This document shows, in pieces, positions 27,625-36,183 of a stretch of DNA of 64,000 nucleotides. This stretch comes from Sporosarcina sp. FSL K6-1508 (GTDB taxonomy: Bacteria; Bacillota; Bacilli; Bacillales_A; Planococcaceae), in the NCBI RefSeq assembly GCF_038007465.1, contig NZ_JBBOXF010000001.1, positions 4,041,001-4,105,000 on the forward strand. Direction: 5' to 3'. Position 1 is the stretch's first letter. Each line of letters begins with the position of its first letter. A program made the position numbers and the translations under genes. Under the pieces are notes generated by a model that ran no database searches, was not told the origin of the DNA, and saw only the letters and a program-made list of their open reading frames with translations.

Positions 27625-29637
27625 TTAAAACCCTTCCAAACTCTCCAACGCCTGCTCCAAAGGTTCCTTTAAAGGTAAGGCTAATGTTTTTGCATACGTT
27701 GCCGTGATATGGTTATTGTCACGATACACGATGATATTCCCAATAACGGAAAAGCAAGTTGTTTGATCACAGAAATAATCCGTGAGGTCTGCGAATATCA
27801 CGTTCGATGGAATGCCCGCGGTATTCTCCCATGGCACTTCCTTCGAAACCCCCTTATCCCTTGGAATCGCACATCTCAACGGGTTTTTCTTCTTTTCTAA
27901 ACAGCTAGGGATTTTCTTTTTCATACGAGGGTTATCACGTACAGCGAATACCGTGGTAATCCCCTCCAGTTCTTTCCACTGGTTAATGTAACCTTTTGGG
28001 ATGGTCTTCCGCTTATTCAATGTGGATGTGGTGAAAACCAAGTCTGGCGGATCTTCTTTTAAGTGTTCGATTAAATTCTCATTCCAATTTAAACAAGCTT
28101 TGGTTAAGTGATGTTCCGGATCTTCGTTTGTAAATCGGCAGCCATCTTGATTGTAGACGTCAATCTGGAAGTTCAAGTCTTCCGCTAAAACTTCCAATGC
28201 AGGAAACCAATGTCCCGAATGCGACCCGCCGACCAGCGCTACCGTATAGCTAGGATTCGTTAACACCCCATACGAACATTTCTTCACGTTGACACTATTT
28301 TTCGCAAAGCAGTTTGGATTCTCATAAAAGGAAGGAAGATCTGATTGAATATCGATGGAAGCCGGGATCGGAGCGATGCCTTTTGGGGGCTCGCTATTCT
28401 CATAGATAGCCTTCGCTCCCGGGAAGTTTTTTTCATCATGACTGACGACCAGCGCATCAGCCTTTACTTTTTCAATATACGTTGTAACGGCTAGTATTGA
28501 ACTTCCTGTTACCATCAACAGGCCACATAAGACAGTCACAAGTCTGCCCTTCATTCTTTTTTTATCCAACTTCAGAATGGGTGCTTCCAGTAGCTTTGTA
28601 GAGAGCAGCGATAAAAGAACCGCCGCCATGACCATGACACTCCCTGCAAGAATCGGAACGGTTTCTACGTCCACAATGGCCTTATAAAAGATCAAAAGAG
28701 GCCAATGCCATAAATAGATCCCATAAGTAAGACCGCCTAAAAACGTCAATGGCTTAACACTTAACAATCGGTCCACGCCAAATTTCGTACTATTTTCGGA
28801 AGCGAGTAACACCAATATTGCTCCACTAATCGGGACAAGTGCTAAATAACCAGGGAACCCCGTTGATACTGGAAGCAAGAAACCTGTTAAACAAATGATG
28901 GAGAGCCCGAGCCATCCCAACACCGTGTTTACCCATTTATTCATCAGTAAGTATGGTAAAACCAATGCTAGCATACCGCCAATGCTAAATTCCCACATGC
29001 GCGCAAACGTATCAAAATACGCCCAAGGCTGATTCACTTCTGTTTGATAAATAGAATAACTAATCGAACAGATGAAGACGACAAACAATGCCATTAGAAA
29101 AGTTTTACGTACCGGTGTCTTCAAGACTTTCCGGGCTAAAAAATACACGGAAGTGATTAAAATCGGCCAAAGGACATAAAATTGCACTTGTACACCCAGC
29201 GACCAAAAATGTTGAAATGGACTTACCGCATGATCTCGCGCTAGATAGTCAACAGCATCCAACGCCAATCGCCAGTTTTCAAAGTAGAGGGTAGACGCGG
29301 TCATATGTGTAATGATTGAGCTCCATTCCAACTGAGGTAAAAACAGCAATGCAAGGCTTCCAATCACGATGATGACCAATAAGGCTTGAGGAAAAAGCCT
29401 TCTCGCAAGTCCCACTAAAAAATCTCCAAATTGCACGGTTCCCGTTCTCTCTATTTTTGATAGAAGAGACATGGTAATCAAATAGCCTGATAGAACAAAG
29501 AATACATCAATTCCTCCTGATACTCTCCCCAGCCAAATATGATAAATCACGATTAACAACGTCGTAATCATACGTAACCCTTCAATCTCCGGGCGATATC
29601 TTTTTTGAGGGCTCTTTAAATCTTCCATTTTATTCAT
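27625..29637 (-). CDS. OatA-like membrane acyltransferase with SGNH domain
   Basis: This 670-residue protein has an N-terminal acyltransferase-3 domain of about ten membrane helices (RPEIEGLRMITTLLIVIYHI; GGIDVFFVLSGYLIT; FWSLGVQVQFYVLWP). A C-terminal extracytoplasmic SGNH hydrolase-like domain follows, from about residue 400. The domain has the block ALVGGSHSGHW with the nucleophile Ser and the final RDNNHITATYA with the catalytic Asp-x-x-His. This architecture is that of peptidoglycan O-acetyltransferase OatA and related teichoic-acid or polysaccharide O-acetylases. The setting among SLH and deacetylase genes supports a cell-envelope role. Exact substrate uncertain. Confidence 0.88.
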   Translation of the reverse strand: MNKMEDLKSPQKRYRPEIEGLRMITTLLIVIYHIWLGRVSGGIDVFFVLSGYLITMSLLSKIERTGTVQFGDFLVGLARRLFPQALLVIIVIGSLALLFLPQLEWSSIITHMTASTLYFENWRLALDAVDYLARDHAVSPFQHFWSLGVQVQFYVLWPILITSVYFLARKVLKTPVRKTFLMALFVVFICSISYSIYQTEVNQPWAYFDTFARMWEFSIGGMLALVLPYLLMNKWVNTVLGWLGLSIICLTGFLLPVSTGFPGYLALVPISGAILVLLASENSTKFGVDRLLSVKPLTFLGGLTYGIYLWHWPLLIFYKAIVDVETVPILAGSVMVMAAVLLSLLSTKLLEAPILKLDKKRMKGRLVTVLCGLLMVTGSSILAVTTYIEKVKADALVVSHDEKNFPGAKAIYENSEPPKGIAPIPASIDIQSDLPSFYENPNCFAKNSVNVKKCSYGVLTNPSYTVALVGGSHSGHWFPALEVLAEDLNFQIDVYNQDGCRFTNEDPEHHLTKACLNWNENLIEHLKEDPPDLVFTTSTLNKRKTIPKGYINQWKELEGITTVFAVRDNPRMKKKIPSCLEKKKNPLRCAIPRDKGVSKEVPWENTAGIPSNVIFADLTDYFCDQTTCFSVIGNIIVYRDNNHITATYAKTLALPLKEPLEQALESLEGF

Positions 29638-30100
29638 TACACTCCCAGTATTATGACAACATCTTGAATGCCTTCGCTATGTTTATATGGTAGTTCATTA
29701 ATTCATTCCATAAAAAAAAAACCCTACTTCCGCTTTGGTCAAATTACTACAAAATAATCAGTGGAAGGATTTTCCTAATAGATGCTTTACGTCTTTTGTA
29801 TATTCTAATTGCAAATAAAAACGCTCCCAAACAATGTCCATTGATTAGTCTATTTCAGGTACTTCTGCTTTTTTGGGTTAAATCCAATCAGCGAACGGTG
29901 CAAGAAACGATCCTTACCAACGGGCACCTTTGTTCAATACCGTTGAGTGGATGGAAAACCAGGTTGGTGTCTCTATATAGTGAGCGGTTGGTTGACGGCT
30001 ACTTCTTCTGGACAGCTAACAACCTGGTTTCCCGTAAATGATTGAATGAATTATCTTGAATTGCGTCTAAATTTGGCATCCCCCCTTTCTTCACTCCATA
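29638..30100. other. 460-base intergenic region with one repeat
   Basis: Only the 70-bp CCAGGTTG repeat (29959-30027) stands out. No gene or promoter of the ECF type was found before the acyltransferase. Confidence 0.55.
29959..30027. repeat. 70-bp CCAGGTTG repeat, copy 2
   Basis: Shares with 25741-25810 the ends CCAGGTTGGTGT and CAACCTGG and the core GCGGTTGGTTGACGGC followed by TTCTGGACAGCT. The ends form a terminal inverted repeat. Confidence 0.75.
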
Positions 30101-31174
30101 CTATTCCTGAATGACCCAACGCTCTGAGCCTGCATCCCGGTTCATAGTAAACGCCTGCTCCGCTACTCCTTCTCGCCCATATTGGTAGCGGATTTCAACC
30201 TCATTCTCAGAAACAGGAGCCACTTTTCGATAAGATGACTCTAAAAACAGTTCACCCAACCGGCTAATTTGTGTAAACGCAGGTATTTCCGGCAAATTGT
30301 CGAACCCCAACAGATCGTCATATAAATACAAATCAAAATATTGCTCCGGTGTATATTCACCAGTAAGCTGTCCGGATAAATAATCCATATAAATTGAATG
30401 GGTACGCTCTTCCGTTGCTACGCCTACAACTTGCCCATAAATTTTATGCACAGGGGTAATCGTTGCCCCTTGCACTGTTTTACTTGCCGGGAAATGGTTC
30501 AATAATAAATATTCCCGCGCATTCAACAGCTGGTCGTAACCCCCTGCAATCGTGACTCCCTGTTTTTCATAACGATCCATAATTTCAGATGGCAATGGTT
30601 TGCCGTTTACCTTCAGCTGGCCGTTTTTCAGCACGACACGATCTCCCGGGACCGCAATCACCTCGTAATAGGCATCCATATATGTCGGTAAATGGCTTGT
30701 CGTATTTGTCATCGTGCGTACTATGTCGCCCGCCTCATAGACAACCTCATCGAATAAATTCGCTTTGCGCTCAATGACCGTATGCATTGCTTCCGAATTC
30801 CCTTTTAATGAAAACGTTTCTTTATCCACATAATACAGACCATCGACTTGATCAAAATGCGGAAGTGCCGCAAATTCCTCATAATCAACGGCTGACAGTT
30901 GTTTCTTCTTCTGCAGTGCCGAGATTTGCGCCAAATCATCCAGTGGATCATATGGATTACCAGGCCCCTTATCTGAAGAAAGATAATTTGTAGGGTCAAT
31001 TGTGAGAATAAGAAGCAGTGCTACTACAGGAAGCGCCACCGTGACAAACAGCACTTGCCAAGAAAACTTTTTTGACGGTGACCATAAACGTTCATGCACA
31101 CGCTGCTTTATCCGTTTTTCCTGCTTCGATGTATCGCCCATCATTTGATCAAGCTTACGTTTAAAATCGCTCAA
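30101..31174 (-). CDS. anti-sigma factor with a degenerate signal-peptidase-I-like domain
   Basis: This 357-residue protein overlaps the sigma gene by 4 bases. Residues 1-37 are a basic cytoplasmic region and about 38-58 a single membrane helix (FSWQVLFVTVALPVVALLLI). The outside part at about residues 120-255 resembles type I signal peptidase (S26): EAGDIVRTM, then EVIAVPGDRVVLKNGQLKVN, then REYLLLNHFP, and KIYGQVVGV at the end of the fold. In true enzymes the region before this holds Ser-Met and the VPGD box is preceded by Lys-Arg. Here those places read Ala129-Met and Tyr170-Glu171, so it should not be a peptidase. The C-terminal 100 residues are unassigned. By gene order it is the membrane anti-sigma factor for the adjacent ECF sigma. 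Confidence 0.8.
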   Translation of the reverse strand: MSDFKRKLDQMMGDTSKQEKRIKQRVHERLWSPSKKFSWQVLFVTVALPVVALLLILTIDPTNYLSSDKGPGNPYDPLDDLAQISALQKKKQLSAVDYEEFAALPHFDQVDGLYYVDKETFSLKGNSEAMHTVIERKANLFDEVVYEAGDIVRTMTNTTSHLPTYMDAYYEVIAVPGDRVVLKNGQLKVNGKPLPSEIMDRYEKQGVTIAGGYDQLLNAREYLLLNHFPASKTVQGATITPVHKIYGQVVGVATEERTHSIYMDYLSGQLTGEYTPEQYFDLYLYDDLLGFDNLPEIPAFTQISRLGELFLESSYRKVAPVSENEVEIRYQYGREGVAEQAFTMNRDAGSERWVIQE

Positions 31175-31674
31175 TTGCTCGTTACCTCCCCGTCCTCATC
31201 CTCAAAAAATTCCTTTAGCTGCTGCTTTCCCCTTCGCAGCCGTGTTTTCACTGTATTTTCGTTCAGCTGTAGATAGTTAGCTATTTCCGCTATAGATTGT
31301 TCATCATAATAAAATAATATTAAAGGCTCTCGGTATTTTAACGGAAGCTGGAAAAGATTTTTTTCAAGTGTAGCCAGCCGCTCTTTCTCCAACACTACTT
31401 CTTCCGCGCCCTTTGTAGAAACAAAAATTGTATCGAACAGCACATCTTTTTTATGCTTCCACGAGCGCAAATAATCTTTTGCACGATTGGCTGTTATTTT
31501 CGTCAAATATGTCTTCAAGGATGCCTCATTGCGAAACTGGTCACTCTTTTGGAAGTACGTAACAAATACTTCTTGTACAATATCCTCCGCAGTCGACCAA
31601 TTCTTCACATATAAATAAGCGATGCGCACTAAATAACGCGAATGCTCATCGATTATTTGATCAATAGTACTCAT
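31171..31674 (-). CDS. ECF RNA polymerase sigma factor
   Basis: This 167-residue sigma-70 family protein has only regions 2 and 4. Region 2 is IAYLYVKNWSTAEDIVQEVFV and region 4 ends YYDEQSIAEIANYLQLNENTVKTRLRRGKQQL with its helix-turn-helix. The size and sequence fit the SigM/SigW/SigV type. It lies between a polysaccharide deacetylase (20 bases upstream) and the anti-sigma gene (4-base overlap). The operon promoter at 32995-33020 has the ECF consensus, so the factor probably activates its own operon. The same promoter sequence precedes two SLH genes. Confidence 0.93.
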   Translation of the reverse strand: MSTIDQIIDEHSRYLVRIAYLYVKNWSTAEDIVQEVFVTYFQKSDQFRNEASLKTYLTKITANRAKDYLRSWKHKKDVLFDTIFVSTKGAEEVVLEKERLATLEKNLFQLPLKYREPLILFYYDEQSIAEIANYLQLNENTVKTRLRRGKQQLKEFFEDEDGEVTSN

Positions 31675-31694
31675 TTACGAACCCTCGCCCTCTT

Positions 31695-32960
31695 CTACGG
31701 CCACGTCATGTCCCCCTCCACATACGCAACAAATTGCTCAAATGACTTTTTCTCTGTTATTCCGTATCGGCATACTTCATAATTTGAAGTCTTCCGATTT
31801 GCATACCCCTCGGTTGTCGTAAAGCCGATTAACAACCCTGCCTCTTTAGCCGCCGCGATGAAATCTTCATTATAATGCCCATACGGATAGGCTAATGAGA
31901 CGGCTTCCGGCACTTGTTCTATATTTTGCTGTAAATCCAAAAGAATTTCTTCTTTTGAATGATCTAACGCCACCCCTACACCCGAATCCTCATTAAGTGA
32001 ATGCAATTCATATGTATGTGCTTCGAACTGGAAAACATCCACCAGCTCTTCTAAATCCGCAGCGGTAAAAAACTGTAGCGGGCCTTCCGCACCAAATAGT
32101 TGGGCTCCCTGTGCCCGACCCGTACGTGAGGAAATAATGTGCTGAAGCGCACTTAACTCGTATTGCTTTAAAATGGGATATGCATATTCCTTCGTCGATA
32201 ATAATCCGTCATCGAATGTAATGAGCACTGCTTTGCTCGGTACAACAAGGCGCCCTTCCAAATAATCATACAGCTGATGTGCCGTCAGCGTCTCGAAATG
32301 ATGATCCGCCAAGTACCCCATCTGCTGCTCAAACGCTTCCAAGGAAATCGTACTATCCATCGTTCTCATCGACTCGCGAGGTAAAACCTGATGATATACA
32401 AGCACCGGTAGACCCGCATCCAATGAAACAGACTGCTTAGAAATATATCCCGGCCGCTCTCCTATTGTAAGGATATACCAATCCTCTTCCTCCCGAACAA
32501 CCGGATAGCGATAGCCTTCTTCCAACTCCAGTATAACGCTGCTCTGCAAGTCAGCATCCTCGTAAACCGCGGTTTTTTGTAGCGTATGAACAGCAGCCAA
32601 CCGCTCCGTATGTACAAGTGTCGAAAGCTTCTTTTTTTCAACCGTCGCCTTCCCCTTACGGACAAAGGCAGCCATATTTCCCAATCGAAGCTCATAATAC
32701 GCCTCATCCTCACCTATGATAGCAACGGGCTGATCCGCCTCCAAATCGCCAATCTGCGTCAAGTTCGCCCCTTTCATATAAATCGGCTGACGCTCCTGCG
32801 ATGTCAACACCCGCTCAAATACCCGCTTTGTGACAAACCGATCCCCTTCCTGCGCGAACACTCTTCCTTGCGATTCAACCAAAATCCATATCGCACCAAC
32901 ACTTATTATAAATACAATCAAGCACACAAGTAACAGCTTATTGCTGGAAATTTTCCTCAT
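31695..32960 (-). CDS. membrane-anchored polysaccharide deacetylase with SH3-like region
   Basis: This 421-residue protein has an N-terminal anchor (residues 8-27), an SH3-like segment (about 115-180, TLQKTAVYEDADLQSSVI.. and WYILTIGERPGYIS), and a NodB/CE4 domain from about 185. The CE4 motifs are TFDDG (248-252), the metal-binding His pair in HTYELH (315 and 320), and LAYPYGHYN. It should deacetylate an N-acetylated wall glycan such as peptidoglycan or secondary polymer outside the cell. It is the first gene of the operon with the ECF sigma and anti-sigma, and its promoter is of the matching ECF class. Confidence 0.92.
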   Translation of the reverse strand: MRKISSNKLLLVCLIVFIISVGAIWILVESQGRVFAQEGDRFVTKRVFERVLTSQERQPIYMKGANLTQIGDLEADQPVAIIGEDEAYYELRLGNMAAFVRKGKATVEKKKLSTLVHTERLAAVHTLQKTAVYEDADLQSSVILELEEGYRYPVVREEEDWYILTIGERPGYISKQSVSLDAGLPVLVYHQVLPRESMRTMDSTISLEAFEQQMGYLADHHFETLTAHQLYDYLEGRLVVPSKAVLITFDDGLLSTKEYAYPILKQYELSALQHIISSRTGRAQGAQLFGAEGPLQFFTAADLEELVDVFQFEAHTYELHSLNEDSGVGVALDHSKEEILLDLQQNIEQVPEAVSLAYPYGHYNEDFIAAAKEAGLLIGFTTTEGYANRKTSNYEVCRYGITEKKSFEQFVAYVEGDMTWP

Positions 32961-32994
32961 ACCTTTACCTCCACTGTCTATTAAGCAACGTACA

Positions 32995-33020
32995 GACGGA
33001 GATTTTCAGTAAAAGTTTCA
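32995..33020 (-). promoter_or_regulatory. ECF-sigma promoter of the deacetylase/sigma/anti-sigma operon
   Basis: On the minus strand TGAAAC (33020-33015) and CGTC (32998-32995) are 16 bases apart. Flanks are nearly identical to the SLH-gene promoters at 27311-27336 and 35999-36024. Its place before the sigma operon implies positive autoregulation. Confidence 0.8.
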
Positions 33021-33293
33021 AAAGTTTTTTAAAAAGTTTTGGAGGATGGGAGAATTTATGCTGAAGTGGGCAACTTCACGCAAAGAAGAGGAACCTTCAT
33101 ATGACAATACCTCATTTGATTCCGCGTCTATATTTCTTGCTAAATAAGTCCGGTTGCCATTTGTGCCTGCAAGTATAAAACGACGTCCGTTTAGTTGGAA
33201 ACGAACGTTATTTTCTTTTTCGACTTGCAATTGTACCGAATTCCGTGTAAAGTGAAAACAATTAAACATTTACTTATTTCAAAATCTTGAAGT

Positions 33294-33464
33294 AAGGATA
33301 GAGGCGCAAAGACCATCAGTACACAATCAGAGGATAATGAGGTCCTATGAAGACTGTGGAAAGGGGGATTTGCCGAAGTGGAGAGATGCTCATTTTCTCA
33401 AAGCTGGTTCTGGGTTGAATAAGCACAGAATTGTCATATAGGAGACTATATGGAGGGCTATCTT
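33294..33464 (+). promoter_or_regulatory. lysine riboswitch (L box)
   Basis: The element has the conserved L-box blocks in order: GATAGAGGCGCAAAGACC, AGTA, GGAAAGGGGGAT, GCCGAAGTGGA, the AAAGCTGG block, and finally TGGAGGGCTATC. Helix P1 pairs AGGATAG (33295-33301) with CTATCTT (33458-33464). It is followed by a terminator and then dapA, the first committed gene of lysine/diaminopimelate synthesis. Lysine should therefore switch transcription off. Confidence 0.92.
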
Positions 33465-33492
33465 ATGCAAAGAAATAATCTATTATTTCACT

Positions 33493-33521
33493 GCAACAGC
33501 GACCCCTCGTTGTTGCTTTTT
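33493..33521 (+). terminator. lysine riboswitch terminator
   Basis: GCAACAGCGA (33493-33502) pairs with TCGTTGTTGC (33507-33516) around CCCC, with one A-C mismatch, followed by TTTTT. Confidence 0.88.
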
Positions 33522-33537
33522 GCGTTCATTTATCTTG

Positions 33538-33795
33538 GATCGGCAAAGAACGCCGATTCAAGTTAAAGCCTCCGGCAAATGTCACGAATTTTCGAGGGAA
33601 GTAAAGGATGGCAGACTAAGTTCGCGACGGAAAGTGCCTTAATTTCTGCAAAGAACGCAGAAATACGGTAAATAGAACCTTTCGCTGTTCGATTCGCAAC
33701 GACTGCATGACCTACATCGTGTAGGCCTCCCGCTCGAAAAAATCCGGACGCAATCACGCCGAGGCGAGATTGATAAATTGCCCTTCTCCCTCTAT
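33538..33795. repeat. dispersed intergenic repeat between riboswitch and dapA
   Basis: Starts with the hairpin ATCGGC..GCCGAT. The rest, read on the minus strand, contains CTCGCCTCGGCGTGATTGCG, TCCGGATTTTTTCGA and GTAGGTCATGCAGTCGTTGC, a sequence type I associate with multi-copy intergenic elements of Bacillaceae that give spurious frames. Only one copy is in this window, so its repeat status rests on recall. Confidence 0.45.
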
Positions 33796-33831
33796 TGTAT
33801 CTACCAAATATGAATAGGATGTGGAGAAATG

Positions 33832-34716
33832 ATGAATTTCGGACAAGTTGTAACAGCTATGGTGACTCCTTTTAATGAGCACGGGGATATTGATTTTGAA
33901 GCGACAAGGAACTTAATTGAGCATTTAATAGCCAACGGAACAGATAGTCTAGTCGTGTCAGGCACAACCGGAGAATCTCCGACGTTAACGAATACGGAAA
34001 AGGTACAATTGTTCAAGTTTGTGGTAAAAGTCGTCAATGGAAGAGTGCCCGTAATTGCCGGAACGGGCTCAAACAATACAAGAGAATCTGTTGAACTGAC
34101 AATGTTAGCAGAAGATGTCGGTGTTGATGGCGTTATGCTCGTCGTTCCATATTATAATAAGCCGTGCCAAGAAGGGATGTTCCAACACTTTCAAACAATT
34201 GCGGCAGCCACTTCTTTACCAGTCATGTTATACAATGTGCCAGGACGAACGTTGGTCAATATTGCTGTCGATACAGTCGTACGCCTTGCTGCAATTCCTA
34301 ATATCGTCGCGGTTAAAGAAGCGAGTGGAAATTTAGATGCAATAGCTGAAATTATTGAACAGACACCGACAGGATTTTCCTTGTACAGCGGCGACGATGG
34401 CTTAACAATCCCCGTCTTATCAATTGGTGGTGTTGGCGTTGTTTCCGTCGCATCTCATATTGTAGGCAATGAAATGCAAACAATGATCCAAAATTTCAAA
34501 ATGGGCAACGTCAAAGAAGCGGCGTCAGATCACCGTAAACTGTTGCCACTGATGAATGCACTTTTTGCCGCTCCGAATCCGTCACCATTAAAAGCGGCAT
34601 TGAACCTAAGAGGAATTCAAGTCGGCAGTGTTCGTTTGCCGATGATTCCCTTGAACGACGAACAGCTACATTCACTACAGCGTACGTTGTCAATCTATGA
34701 TGATGTGAAAGTCTGA
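33832..34716 (+). CDS. dapA: 4-hydroxy-tetrahydrodipicolinate synthase
   Basis: DapA condenses pyruvate with aspartate semialdehyde, the first step specific to lysine and diaminopimelate. The protein is a complete TIM barrel of about 294 residues with GTTGESPTL (pyruvate-binding), the catalytic Tyr in YNVPGRT, and the Schiff-base Lys in VAVKEASG. It aligns along its full length with B. subtilis DapA. Two ATGs are adjacent (33829, 33832). The second fits both GGAG spacing and the family start MNFG. It stands alone under a lysine riboswitch, separated from it by a repeat element, and is followed by a palindromic terminator. Confidence 0.96.
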   Translation: MNFGQVVTAMVTPFNEHGDIDFEATRNLIEHLIANGTDSLVVSGTTGESPTLTNTEKVQLFKFVVKVVNGRVPVIAGTGSNNTRESVELTMLAEDVGVDGVMLVVPYYNKPCQEGMFQHFQTIAAATSLPVMLYNVPGRTLVNIAVDTVVRLAAIPNIVAVKEASGNLDAIAEIIEQTPTGFSLYSGDDGLTIPVLSIGGVGVVSVASHIVGNEMQTMIQNFKMGNVKEAASDHRKLLPLMNALFAAPNPSPLKAALNLRGIQVGSVRLPMIPLNDEQLHSLQRTLSIYDDVKV

Positions 34717-34724
34717 AAAGAAAC

Positions 34725-34774
34725 GGTGCCAGGTTCCAACACAATTCTAAATTGTGTTGGAACCTGGCACCTTT
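34725..34774 (+). terminator. GGTRCC-family palindrome acting as dapA terminator
   Basis: A perfect 21-bp stem beginning GGTGCCAGGTTCCAACACAA (34725-34745) pairs with 34751-34771 around TCTAA and is followed by TTT. It begins 8 bases after the dapA stop. Confidence 0.85.
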
Positions 34775-34787
34775 CACAATAAAACAC

Positions 34788-34821
34788 ATAAAAGACCAGG
34801 CACCCGTTTGAATTGGTGCCT
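34788..34821 (-). terminator. terminator of SLH gene 3
   Basis: AGGCACC (34798-34804) pairs with GGTGCCT (34815-34821). The minus strand continues GGTCTTTTATG, a short T-tract, 14 bases after the SLH stop codon. Confidence 0.65.
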
Positions 34822-34835
34822 AGCGCTTGATAGTG

Positions 34836-35951
34836 TTAACCCGCTTTATACCACTGCAACCGATGCCGTTGTAATCCCTCTTCTCCATAGATGGTGTTCA
34901 CAAAATGTTCTTCAGCTCTTTGGGTCCTGATATGAATAGAAGAATGGTCTTCACAAATATCACAATTCCCGTATTCCGGGTCTCCAATGCGTCTCAATTC
35001 AAAATAGTCATCTTTAACTTGAGAAAAGTCACCATCCAACCATTTATTCAAAATGCCTTCTAGTTCAGACCCCTTCGGAGCAAATCTTTTTAAATAGAGG
35101 ATGTTTTCCTTAGCCATTTGTCCGGATGCATGGCCTGCGGAGTAGCTATTCACTTCCGCCCATCCATTCTCTAACACGTCCGTAATGAGATAATCGGATG
35201 GATGACTCGTCACTTTTTGCGCAAGCATTCGTAGCATCGTATTGGCCATCGTGCCGGAATTTCTCTCCAGCTCTTGCGCAGAAATGCCCGCAAACTGCCC
35301 GAGGATCCGTTGTGCTGGTGCCGCTGGATCGATGGGATCGTCCATATGCAACAATCGATGTAGAAATACGGCATAATGCGCTCTTGTAATGGGTTTGTCC
35401 GGATTATAGAACCCAAAATCCCCTGTTGTTATCCCATTCGAATATAACGCTCGGATATACTTGTTTGCCGGATGGTCTTTCGGCACGTCCATGAAATCCA
35501 GTTCCACTTTCACTTTCAGATCATATGCGATCGTTAGTACCTTTGCCATTTCTGCGCGGTTAATCGGTTTATTCGGGTAGAAGTTGCCCTTCGAATCAGG
35601 TTCAAAAATACCGGCTTGCTGTAATTTCTTCACGTCATTGAAAAAGGCATTCTTCGTGGATACGTCCTTGAACGGAACGAAATGCTTTGTTGCTGGCAAT
35701 TTTGTCGCACGGTTGACGAGGGCTGCCGCATGTTTTCTTGTGATGACCTCATTCGGCCTAAATTCCCCATTTTCGTAACCACTGATAATATGCCGGTCCC
35801 GCATTTCATGGATGATCTCATAATACGGGCTGTTCTTGGATATGTCCTTAAACGGCCCCTTCACTACCGCTTCTGCCTGCATTGGTAAAACGATGGCAGA
35901 AATAGCAACAGCTGCCGCCATGATTGCGATAAACATTCTGCACTTCTTCAT
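34836..35951 (-). CDS. SLH surface protein 3
   Basis: This 371-residue protein has a signal peptide ending near MQAEA and three SLH domains at about residues 30-200: FKDISKNSPYYEIIHEMRDR, FKDVSTKNAFFNDVKKLQQA and FMDVPKDHPANKYIRALYSN, each followed by G.F.P...ITR. The C-terminal 160 residues are not recognised. They contain ENGWAEVNSYSAGHASGQMA and a CDIC motif in GNCDICEDHSSIH. It binds the wall through its SLH domains and exposes this unknown domain. It has an ECF-type promoter like SLH gene 2 and the deacetylase operon, so it probably belongs to the same regulon. Confidence 0.88.
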   Translation of the reverse strand: MKKCRMFIAIMAAAVAISAIVLPMQAEAVVKGPFKDISKNSPYYEIIHEMRDRHIISGYENGEFRPNEVITRKHAAALVNRATKLPATKHFVPFKDVSTKNAFFNDVKKLQQAGIFEPDSKGNFYPNKPINRAEMAKVLTIAYDLKVKVELDFMDVPKDHPANKYIRALYSNGITTGDFGFYNPDKPITRAHYAVFLHRLLHMDDPIDPAAPAQRILGQFAGISAQELERNSGTMANTMLRMLAQKVTSHPSDYLITDVLENGWAEVNSYSAGHASGQMAKENILYLKRFAPKGSELEGILNKWLDGDFSQVKDDYFELRRIGDPEYGNCDICEDHSSIHIRTQRAEEHFVNTIYGEEGLQRHRLQWYKAG

Positions 35952-35998
35952 TTAACTTCCTCCTATTTCTACTTCCACTGTCAGTTAAGCAACGTACA

Positions 35999-36024
35999 GA
36001 CGAAGATTTCCAGAAAAAGTTTCA
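35999..36024 (-). promoter_or_regulatory. ECF-sigma promoter of SLH gene 3
   Basis: On the minus strand TGAAAC (36024-36019) and CGTC (36002-35999) are 16 bases apart. The homology with 32995-33020 continues about 70 bases upstream (GCTTCAGCATAAATTCTCCC), indicating duplication of the whole promoter region. Confidence 0.8.
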
Positions 36025-36183
36025 AACGTATTTTTAAAAGTTTTGGAAGGTGGGAGAATTTATGCTGAAGCGGGCGACTGCACGCAAAGAAGAGGATACT
36101 TCATAGGTTAATCCCTCATTTTGATGCATAGGCACTAAATTTAAGTCATCACTTCATATAGTATTGGGTGGGAAAGAAAGCTT

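Larger units (their letters stand above)
32961..33831. other. 870-base regulatory region between deacetylase operon and dapA
   Basis: Holds the ECF promoter, the lysine riboswitch, its terminator and a 230-base dispersed repeat. A minus-strand frame at 33018-33269 looks partly protein-like (VRFQLNGRRFILAGTNGNRT) but has no ribosome-binding site. Its end lies in the leader block shared with 36050-36110. Confidence 0.6.

Noticed and set aside
33018..33269. Minus-strand frame of 83 codons upstream of the deacetylase
   Set aside because: No ribosome-binding site, and its 3' part is the leader sequence shared with the SLH 3 promoter region, so conservation is better explained by the promoter.
33563..33757. 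Minus-strand frame of 64 codons before dapA
   Set aside because: It lies inside a dispersed repeat whose frames are commonly spurious, and it opposes the riboswitch-dapA transcription unit.
36060..36110. Possible c-di-GMP riboswitch because of CACGCAAAG
   Set aside because: The remaining conserved GEMM blocks are absent and the motif is on the strand opposite to the gene. It is part of the duplicated promoter leader.
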